From positions 1 to 5,481 of the forward strand of contig JAJXTA010000254.1 in assembly GCA_021784265.1 (NCBI GenBank): a stretch of DNA of 5,481 bases. Direction: 5' to 3'. The notes under the pieces were generated by a model that was given only the letters and a program-made list of their open reading frames with translations, had not been told where the DNA came from and ran no database searches. The first letter of the stretch is position 1. The number at the start of each line of letters is the position of its first letter. The position numbers and the translations under genes were made by a program. The DNA is from a bacterium (lineage in GTDB: Bacteria > Verrucomicrobiota > Verrucomicrobiia > Limisphaerales > J093). Below, in pieces: positions 1 through 5,117 of the stretch.

Positions 1-110
1 GCGTGGGCGGCGAGCAGCGCGACCAGCGCCAGGCAGGTCGGGGCGACCGCGTTCGGGTCCGTCCCTCCGCGCCGGCGGGCGGAGAGCAGTGGCCAGGGCA
101 TGTAGTTCAT
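1..110 (-). CDS. Possible N-terminus of a divergent gene with a signal-like hydrophobic segment (partial)
   Basis: Reading the minus strand from an ATG at 110-108 gives an open frame of 36 full codons running off the left edge. It starts MNYMPW, has a basic patch (residues 12-14, RRR), then a hydrophobic Ala/Leu/Val stretch at about residues 22-36. That pattern resembles a secretion signal or first membrane helix. A second in-frame ATG lies at codon 4. No Shine-Dalgarno sequence precedes either ATG, but most genes in this window lack one too. If real, the gene is transcribed divergently from gnd and shares the 111-316 intergenic region. The fragment is too short to name a family, and an open frame of this length is expected by chance in GC-rich DNA. 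A plus-strand frame through the same bases (GTG at 3 to 314) has an Arg/Gly/Pro-rich composition and looks non-coding. Confidence 0.35.
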   Translation of the reverse strand, partial: MNYMPWPLLSARRRGGTDPNAVAPTCLALVALLAAH

Positions 111-155
111 GGGTCGAGTTGTGTTGTCGGGCGCGACAGTAGGCCAAGCGGGCCG

Positions 156-170
156 GGGGCGTCACGCCCC
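156..170. promoter_or_regulatory. Perfect 15-bp dyad, candidate operator in the divergent intergenic region
   Basis: The sequence GGGGCGT-C-ACGCCCC is a perfect 7-bp inverted repeat around one central base. It lies about 46 bp upstream of the putative minus-strand start and about 73 bp upstream of the candidate gnd -35 element, a place where a dimeric regulator could act on either gene. Another perfect palindrome, CCCCGGGG, follows at 174-181. The dyad could also fold as a short RNA hairpin (5-bp stem, GTCAC loop), but only three T residues follow, so an intrinsic terminator is unlikely. The symmetry is read directly; the regulatory role is inference. GC-rich DNA yields such dyads more often than balanced DNA. 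Confidence 0.3.
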
Positions 171-187
171 TTTCCCCGGGGTGCCGG

Positions 188-228
188 GCCGCCCTGGCGG
201 CGCGTGAGGCGCGCCCCGCCGGCGCCGG
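188..228. repeat. Cluster of overlapping GC-rich inverted repeats upstream of gnd
   Basis: Three short perfect inverted repeats follow one another. GCCGCC (188-193) pairs with GGCGGC (196-201). GGCGCG (199-204) pairs with CGCGCC (210-215) across a 5-nt loop. CCGGCGCCGG (219-228) is a self-complementary 10-mer. The first two overlap at 199-201 and could not both form at once. No T-run follows, so this is not a standard terminator for a plus-strand transcript. The cluster lies upstream of the candidate gnd promoter, so it would not be in the gnd leader if that promoter is correct. Function is unknown and composition alone may explain it. Confidence 0.35.
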
Positions 229-242
229 TTGGAAAAATCCCT

Positions 243-271
243 TTGGCGAGGGCCGTCGGCTTTTGTATGGT
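243..271 (+). promoter_or_regulatory. Candidate sigma-70-type promoter for gnd
   Basis: TTGGCG (243-248) and TATGGT (266-271) each match the -35 and -10 consensus at four of six positions and are separated by exactly 17 nt. This is the most A/T-rich stretch of an otherwise very GC-rich leader. Transcription would begin near 278, giving a 5' leader of about 40 nt before the gnd ATG. The match is moderate. It is favoured by its spacing and by its position immediately before the first gene of the plus-strand cluster. Confidence 0.4.
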
Positions 272-316
272 GAGCGTCGGCGTGAGTTGGCAGGAAACTG
301 GAACGAGAGACTGAAC

Positions 317-1771
317 ATGCAACCGACGGCGGATATTGCGGTGATTGGTTTGGCCGTGATGGGCCAGAACTTGATTCTGAACATGAACGACCACGGGTTT
401 ACCGTGGTGGCTTACAACCGGACGGTGGAGAAGGTGGATCGGTTTTTGAGCCAGGAGGCGAAAGGGACCAAGGTCGTGGGCGCCCATTCCGTGCCCGAGA
501 TGGTCGCCCAGCTCAAGCGCCCCAGGCGGGTCATGCTGATGGTCAAGGCGGGGGCGGCGGTGGACGAGTTCCTCGACCAACTCCTTCCCCACCTCGAACC
601 CGGGGACATCCTGATTGACGGTGGGAACTCCCTGTTCGAGGATACGATCCGGCGGACCAAGGCGGTCGAGGCCAAGGGGTTGCTGTATATCGGCACCGGC
701 GTTTCCGGAGGGGAAGAGGGGGCGCGGCGCGGGCCGAGCATTATGCCTGGCGGCTCGCCCGGGGCCTGGGAGCACGTGCGGCCCATTTTCCAAGCCATCG
801 CCGCCAAGGTCGAGGACGGCTCGCCGTGCTGCGATTGGGTGGGGGAGAATGGCGCCGGCCATTTCGTCAAGATGGTCCACAACGGGATCGAGTACGGGGA
901 CATGCAGTTGATCTGCGAGGCCTACCAGTTACTCCGCGACGGTCTGGGGATGACGGCCGACGAGATGCAGCCGGTCTTTGCCCGGTGGAATGAGGGTGAC
1001 CTGGATTCCTACCTGATCCAGATCACCCGGGACATCCTCGGGTTCAAGGACACCGACGGCCAGCCGCTGGTGGACAAGATCCTCGACACGGCGGGCCAGA
1101 AAGGGACCGGCAAATGGACGGTGATGTCCTCCCAAGACTTGGGCATTCCGATCACCTTGATTGCCGAGGCGGTCTATGGGCGGTGTGTCTCGGCGCTGAA
1201 AGAGGAGCGCGTGCAAGCGGCCAAGCACCTCAAGGGGCCCAAGCCCCGGATTAGCGGCGATCGAGCCGCCTTCACCGAGGCGGTGCGCCAGGCGCTCTAC
1301 GCCGCGAAGATCGTTTCCTACGCCCAAGGGTTCATGTTGATGCGCGCCGCCGCCGCCCACTACCAGTGGAACCTCAACTATGGCGGGGTGGCGTTGATGT
1401 GGCGCGGCGGCTGCATCATCCGCAGCCGCTTCTTGGGCAAGATTAAAGAGGCCTTCGACCATAAGCCCAAGCTCAGCAATCTGATGCTCGATCCGTTTTT
1501 CAAGAAGGCGATCCGGGCGAGCCAACGGTCGTGGCGCCAGGTCGTGGCCACCGCCGCGCGCAAGGGCTTGCCCATCCCCGCCCTGGCGACGGCCTTGAGC
1601 TTCTACGATGGTTATCGCTCGGCCCGCCTGCCGGCGAATCTGTTGCAGGCCCAGCGCGATTACTTCGGGGCCCACACTTATGAGCGGGTGGACCAGCCCC
1701 GCGGCCAGTTCTTCCATACGAACTGGACCGGTCACGGCGGGGTCGTGGCCTCCAGCACCTACAACGCCTAA
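317..1771 (+). CDS. gnd: 6-phosphogluconate dehydrogenase, decarboxylating (NADP-dependent)
   Basis: This cytosolic enzyme of the oxidative pentose phosphate pathway converts 6-phosphogluconate and NADP+ to ribulose 5-phosphate, CO2 and NADPH. The product is 484 residues, in the range of the long-chain dimeric form. Visible motifs in order are the Rossmann fingerprint GLAVMG (11-16), NRT (34-36; R35 is placed to contact the NADP 2'-phosphate), DGGNS (101-105), the family signature around SGGEEGARRGPS (130-141), and the catalytic block GHFVKMVHNGIEY (181-193) with K185 and E192. QKGTGKWT (261-268) follows, and near the C-terminus RDYFGAHTYER (447-457) supplies R447 and H453, which reach the partner subunit's active site. 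All key residues are intact. The ATG at 317 gives the normal family N-terminus. An in-frame TTG at 263 would add 18 residues but overlaps the candidate -10 element. Only a weak purine run (GAGAG, 305-309) precedes the ATG. It is first in the likely plus-strand operon. Confidence 0.97.
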   Translation: MQPTADIAVIGLAVMGQNLILNMNDHGFTVVAYNRTVEKVDRFLSQEAKGTKVVGAHSVPEMVAQLKRPRRVMLMVKAGAAVDEFLDQLLPHLEPGDILIDGGNSLFEDTIRRTKAVEAKGLLYIGTGVSGGEEGARRGPSIMPGGSPGAWEHVRPIFQAIAAKVEDGSPCCDWVGENGAGHFVKMVHNGIEYGDMQLICEAYQLLRDGLGMTADEMQPVFARWNEGDLDSYLIQITRDILGFKDTDGQPLVDKILDTAGQKGTGKWTVMSSQDLGIPITLIAEAVYGRCVSALKEERVQAAKHLKGPKPRISGDRAAFTEAVRQALYAAKIVSYAQGFMLMRAAAAHYQWNLNYGGVALMWRGGCIIRSRFLGKIKEAFDHKPKLSNLMLDPFFKKAIRASQRSWRQVVATAARKGLPIPALATALSFYDGYRSARLPANLLQAQRDYFGAHTYERVDQPRGQFFHTNWTGHGGVVASSTYNA

Positions 1772-1804
1772 GCCCCCGCGCCGCCACGCTCAACCCGCCC
1801 GCGC

Positions 1805-2704
1805 ATGTCCGATCCCGTCCACGCCCTCCGCGATTTCGAGCCGGCCAAGACCTTCTTCGTGGGCATCGACTCCGACGGTTGTGTCTTCGACACCATGGAG
1901 ATCAAGCACAAAGAGTGCTTCGCCCCGCAATTCATCAAGCATTTCGGGCTCCAGGCGGTGAGCAAGTACGCGCGCGAGACCTGGGAGTTTGTCAACCTCT
2001 ACTCCAAGACCCGGGGCATCAACCGGTTCCCGGCGCTCTCCAACAGTCTGGACTTGTTGGCCCAGCGGCCGGAGGTCGGCGCGCGTGGGGTGGCGGTGCC
2101 GACGACCCAGGCCCTGGACGAATGGTTGTCGCGGGAGACCAAGCTCAGCAACGAGACGCTCAAGCAAGAGATTGGCCGGGGCAACCGGGCCTTGGAACGG
2201 GTCCTGGAGTGGTCCCAGGCGGTGAATGCCGCCATCGAGGAGATGGTGACGGGCGTGGCCCCGTTTCCCATGGTGCGCGAGAGCTTGGTGCGGCTCACCG
2301 AGACGGCCGATGTCATGGTCGTCTCGCAAACGCCTACCGCCGCCCTCGAGCGTGAATGGAAGGAGCATAACATCGACCGCTACGCCCGGCTCATTGCCGG
2401 CCAGGAACTGGGCACGAAGACCGAGCACCTCAAATATGGGGCCGGGGGCAAATATGCCCCGCGCCACGTGCTGATGATCGGGGATGCCCCAGGTGATTTC
2501 AAGGCGGCCAAGGCGAACAACGCCCTGTTCTACCCCATCCTGCCGGGCCACGAGGAGGCCTCGTGGCAGCGGTGGCACGACGAGGCGATGGGCTTGTTCC
2601 TCAACGGGCAGTACGCGGGCGAGTATGAAGCCAGCTTGGTGCTGGATTTTCAAGCCTGTCTGCCCGAGCAACCCCCCTGGAAGCAACCCTCGGTCTATTC
2701 GTGA
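1805..2704 (+). CDS. HAD-superfamily hydrolase with a large helical cap, probable small-molecule phosphatase
   Basis: The 299-residue product has HAD-fold motifs. Motif I is IDSDGCVFDT (21-30), with D22 as the expected nucleophile and D24 as general acid/base. Motif II is VVSQTP (172-177), with S174. A motif III lysine is probably K205 or K210. Motif IV is IGDAPGD (225-231), with D227 and D231 for Mg2+. About 150 residues, apparently mostly helical, lie between motifs I and II, so the cap is of C1 type and clearly larger than the roughly 65-residue cap of E. coli phosphoglycolate phosphatase. A tail of about 50 residues follows the core. There is no signal peptide, so it is cytosolic. Intact motifs imply an active phosphohydrolase; the substrate is not readable from sequence. 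It starts 33 nt after gnd with no Shine-Dalgarno sequence, and a later ATG (codon 31) would remove motif I. The spacing suggests cotranscription with gnd. Superfamily assignment is strong; specific role is unknown. Confidence 0.88.
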   Translation: MSDPVHALRDFEPAKTFFVGIDSDGCVFDTMEIKHKECFAPQFIKHFGLQAVSKYARETWEFVNLYSKTRGINRFPALSNSLDLLAQRPEVGARGVAVPTTQALDEWLSRETKLSNETLKQEIGRGNRALERVLEWSQAVNAAIEEMVTGVAPFPMVRESLVRLTETADVMVVSQTPTAALEREWKEHNIDRYARLIAGQELGTKTEHLKYGAGGKYAPRHVLMIGDAPGDFKAAKANNALFYPILPGHEEASWQRWHDEAMGLFLNGQYAGEYEASLVLDFQACLPEQPPWKQPSVYS

Positions 2705-2800
2705 CCGGCGGGGGCCCGGGGTGAGCCTGGCGGTGGGCGGCGGCTCCGGCGCAGCCTCGCCTCAGGCGGCGACAGCCGCCCCGCCGGCTCGTGACCTGCG
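2705..2800. repeat. 96-nt GC-rich intergenic spacer with a 6-bp hairpin (stem 2765-2780)
   Basis: This spacer separates the HAD gene from glycerate kinase and is almost entirely G and C. The clearest structure is GGCGGC (2765-2770), a GACA loop, and GCCGCC (2775-2780), a perfect 6-bp stem ending 20 nt before the glycerate kinase ATG. A second copy of GGCGGC-type sequence at 2737-2743 could compete for the same 3' arm. There is no T-run, so it is not an intrinsic terminator. I see no promoter-like -35/-10 pair. It could modulate translation of the downstream gene or stabilise a processed mRNA end; neither is shown by the sequence. Confidence 0.35.
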
Positions 2801-3949
2801 ATGCGTGTCTTAATCGTTCCGGACAAGTTCAAGGGTACACTTACGGCGGCCGAGGCCGCGGCCGCCATCGCCGAAGGCTGGCGCCAGGGCCGCCCACGGG
2901 ACGAGTTGGACCTGCTCCCCATGAGCGATGGCGGGGATGGCTTTGGGGAAATCCTGGGCCAGCGTCTGGGCGCGGCACCGCGGACGGTTGAGACCGTTGA
3001 TGCGGCGCACCGCCCGATTCAGGCGCGGTTCTGGTGGCAGGAGGCCCGCAAGATCGCGCTGATCGAGTCGGCCCAGGTGATCGGTTTGGCCCAGCTTCCG
3101 CCGGGCCGCTTCCACCCCTTCGAACTGGATACCTACGGGTTAGGGGCCGTGTTTCGCGCGGCGGCGGCCCTGCGGCCGCGCGAATGGTTCATTGGGATTG
3201 GCGGCAGCGCCACCAATGATGCCGGGTTCGGTCTCGCCCGCGCGCTCGGCTGGCAGTTTGGCGACCGCAACGGGGTGGCCCTCGAGCGGTGGACGGAGCT
3301 GCCACACCTGGCCTCCGTCGCCCCGCCAACCCAGCCCCTGCGGCTCCGTGGCGCCGCGGTGGCGGTGGATGTCACCAGCCCGTTGCTGGGGCGGTACGGG
3401 GCCACCCAGGTCTTTGGACCGCAGAAGGGCATTCGACCCGAGGACATCAAGCCGGCGGAACGTTGTTTCCGCCGTCTGGTCCGCGTGATGGTGACCCGCT
3501 CTGCGAGCTTGCGTGGGATGGAAAAGCGGCCGGGAGCGGGCGCGGCTGGCGGGCTCGGCTTCGGTCTCGAGGCCTTTTTGGGGTTACCGTTGGTTCCCGG
3601 TTTCGTCGGCTTCGCCCGGTTGACGCAACTGCGCCGGTGGGTCCGCGCGGCGGACCTTGTGATCACGGGCGAGGGGGCGATTGATCTATCGACGGTGGCG
3701 TTGGGCAAGGGGGTGGGACGGGTGGGGAACTTGGCGCGCCACTACCACAAGCCGTGTATCGCGCTCGCCGGGGCGTGGGAACCGGGCGCGTTCGCGGCCC
3801 GACCGTTCACGGCCGTGGCCGCGATTGCGCCCACGTTAACCAGTGCGACCGCGGCGATGGCGGAACCGCGCCGCTGGCTGGCCGAACTGGCCCGTCGCGC
3901 CGCCACTGCTTGGCTGGCAGACGGCGCGCCGGCGCCGCCCGGCCGATGA
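2801..3949 (+). CDS. glxK: Glycerate 2-kinase (GarK/GlxK family)
   Basis: This 382-residue protein matches the usual length of the GarK/GlxK glycerate kinase family, which phosphorylates D-glycerate with ATP to give 2-phosphoglycerate, feeding glycerate from glyoxylate or sugar-acid breakdown into lower glycolysis. Family landmarks in order are PDKFKGTLTA (7-16), MSDGGDG (41-47), GIGGSATNDAG (132-142), DVTSPLLG (190-197), FGPQKG (205-210), GAGAAGGLGFG (245-255) and DLVITGEG (285-292) followed by a conserved-type GKG (302-304). All are present and unbroken. It is cytosolic, with no signal or membrane segment. The ATG at 2801 places the conserved PDKFKG block six residues in, as is normal, though no Shine-Dalgarno sequence precedes it. 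The stop overlaps the gluQ start (ATGA), suggesting translational coupling. The symbol is given by family; garK and glxK cannot be separated here. Confidence 0.94.
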   Translation: MRVLIVPDKFKGTLTAAEAAAAIAEGWRQGRPRDELDLLPMSDGGDGFGEILGQRLGAAPRTVETVDAAHRPIQARFWWQEARKIALIESAQVIGLAQLPPGRFHPFELDTYGLGAVFRAAAALRPREWFIGIGGSATNDAGFGLARALGWQFGDRNGVALERWTELPHLASVAPPTQPLRLRGAAVAVDVTSPLLGRYGATQVFGPQKGIRPEDIKPAERCFRRLVRVMVTRSASLRGMEKRPGAGAAGGLGFGLEAFLGLPLVPGFVGFARLTQLRRWVRAADLVITGEGAIDLSTVALGKGVGRVGNLARHYHKPCIALAGAWEPGAFAARPFTAVAAIAPTLTSATAAMAEPRRWLAELARRAATAWLADGAPAPPGR

Positions 3950-5091
3950 GCCCCGGCCCCGTGTCCGCAGCCCTTTCACCGACCCAGGCTGGGGCCGCCG
4001 CGGCGTTTCCGCCCAGGGCGACGACAGAACCCAGCGGCGTCAGCCCCGCCGCCCCAGACGCCGTTGGTAACTTGGCGTTGGCGGGCGAGGCCGGCGGAGG
4101 GGCGGGGCGGCGTGCGCTCCTCCAGGAAACGTGCCTTCCGGCTGTCGGTGGCGCCCCCGCCGCCTCCGGTTACCGGGGCCGCTTGGCGCCTTCACCCACG
4201 GGGTATTTGCACCTGGGCCACGCTCGCACCTTCTGGTTTGCCCAGCAGCGCGCCGAGGCGGTCGGCGGCACGCTGATTTTCCGGAACGAAGACCTCGATC
4301 CGGCGCGCTGCCGCGCTGCCTTCGTTGCCGCGATGTTCGAAGACCTGGCTTGGTTTGGGCTGCGTTGGCAGGAGGGGCCGGACCGTGGCGGACCGTGCGC
4401 TCCCTACACCCAGAGCGAGCGTTGGCCGCTCTACGCCGCCGCGTGGCGGACGCTCTTCGGAGGCGGGTTTATCTACCCCTGCACCTGTTCGCGACAAGAT
4501 GTGCTGCGGGCCCTCGACGCGCCGCATGAGGGCGAAGACGAACCGGTCTATCCCGGCCGCTGCCGCCCGCCTCCGGGCGTGGCGCTGTCCGCGTGGGTGG
4601 CGGTGCATCCGCACTTGGGCCCGCTCGCGCCGCCGCCGTTGGCACCCCGGGTCTCTCCCCCCGGCGCCAGCGCGCCCGACCAGCCCCGGGTGAACTGGCG
4701 CTTCCGCGTTCCCGATGACCAGAGGGTGGAGTTTGTGGACGGGGCGGCCGGGGCGCAGCGCTTCGTCGCGGGTCGTGACTTTGGCGACTTCGTCGTCTGG
4801 CGCAACGACGGCCTGCCGGCCTACCAACTGGCCGTGGTGGTGGATGACGCCGCCATGCGGGTCTCGGAAGTGGTCCGCGGGGCGGACCTGCTCAAATCCA
4901 CAGCCCGCCAACTATTGCTCTATCGGGCTTTGGGTCTGGCGCCGCCCGCCTTCTACCATTGCCCGTTGCTGACCGACACCGGCGGGGCGCGGCTGGCCAA
5001 GCGCCACGACGCCTTGAGCCTGCGCACCCTTCGGGGCCAGGGGGCCACGCCCGAGTCGCTCCGTGCCGCCACCGATTGGGCGCGGGGGTGA
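3946..5091 (+). CDS. gluQ: Glutamyl-Q tRNA(Asp) synthetase with N-terminal extension and Pro-rich insertion
   Basis: GluQ is a GluRS paralogue lacking the anticodon-binding domain. It activates glutamate and attaches it to queuosine at the wobble position of tRNA(Asp). Visible features are GRLAPSPTG (78-86) with R79, the HIGH-type motif HLGH (89-92), NEDLDP (114-119), a zinc site of C179, C181, Y202 and C206, YQLAVVVDDA (293-302), RGADLL (311-316), and a KMSKS-type loop RLAKRHDAL (349-357). The protein ends about 25 residues later, excluding full-length GltX. At 381 residues it exceeds the usual roughly 290-310. The excess is a low-complexity Ala/Pro/Gly N-terminal extension (about residues 1-75) and a Pro-rich segment (about 208-248, 13 prolines) between the zinc site and the WRFRV strand. 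The ATG at 3946 overlaps the glycerate kinase stop. The only plausible later starts are a GTG at codon 6 and TTG codons 43 and 45. No Shine-Dalgarno sequence is seen. Confidence 0.92.
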   Translation: MSPGPVSAALSPTQAGAAAAFPPRATTEPSGVSPAAPDAVGNLALAGEAGGGAGRRALLQETCLPAVGGAPAASGYRGRLAPSPTGYLHLGHARTFWFAQQRAEAVGGTLIFRNEDLDPARCRAAFVAAMFEDLAWFGLRWQEGPDRGGPCAPYTQSERWPLYAAAWRTLFGGGFIYPCTCSRQDVLRALDAPHEGEDEPVYPGRCRPPPGVALSAWVAVHPHLGPLAPPPLAPRVSPPGASAPDQPRVNWRFRVPDDQRVEFVDGAAGAQRFVAGRDFGDFVVWRNDGLPAYQLAVVVDDAAMRVSEVVRGADLLKSTARQLLLYRALGLAPPAFYHCPLLTDTGGARLAKRHDALSLRTLRGQGATPESLRAATDWARG

Positions 5092-5117
5092 GCGCGTCGG
5101 CGGGCGGTTAGGGGGGC

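Noticed and set aside
156..173. Intrinsic terminator formed by the GGGGC/GCCCC hairpin
   Set aside because: Only three T residues follow, and no plus-strand gene is seen to end just upstream.
3..314. Plus-strand frame from GTG at 3 through the gnd leader
   Set aside because: Composition is Arg/Gly/Pro-rich, it crosses the candidate promoter and inverted repeats, and it resembles no protein family I know.
263..316. Upstream TTG start for gnd adding 18 residues
   Set aside because: The added residues are not part of the family's N-terminus, and the codons overlap the candidate -10 element. The ATG at 317 gives the normal start.
107..880. Long minus-strand frame (257 codons) opposite gnd
   Set aside because: It runs antisense through the intact gnd gene and its product has no recognisable motif. 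Long antisense frames are expected where codons end mostly in G or C.
929..1735. Minus-strand frame of 268 codons opposite the second half of gnd
   Set aside because: Same antisense artefact; rich in Arg, Gly, Leu and His with no family features.
1790..2686. Minus-strand frame of 298 codons spanning nearly the whole HAD gene
   Set aside because: Its length is striking, but the plus strand carries all HAD motifs and this frame shows none. It is a mirror of high-GC codon usage.
3923..3936. Adjacent palindromes GGCGCGCC and GGCGCC at the end of glycerate kinase
   Set aside because: They lie within codons for an Ala/Pro-rich C-terminus and are readily explained by base composition.
3754..3945. 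Upstream in-frame extension of gluQ inside glycerate kinase
   Set aside because: It overlaps conserved glycerate kinase coding sequence in another frame and gives an Arg/Gly-rich peptide. The ATG at 3946 is the earliest sensible start.
4192..4911. Minus-strand frame of 239 codons opposite gluQ
   Set aside because: Antisense to conserved synthetase motifs, with low-complexity composition and no domain.
5092..5117. Possible bidirectional terminator between gluQ and the oxidoreductase gene
   Set aside because: The 26-nt gap has no inverted repeat followed by a T-run on either strand.
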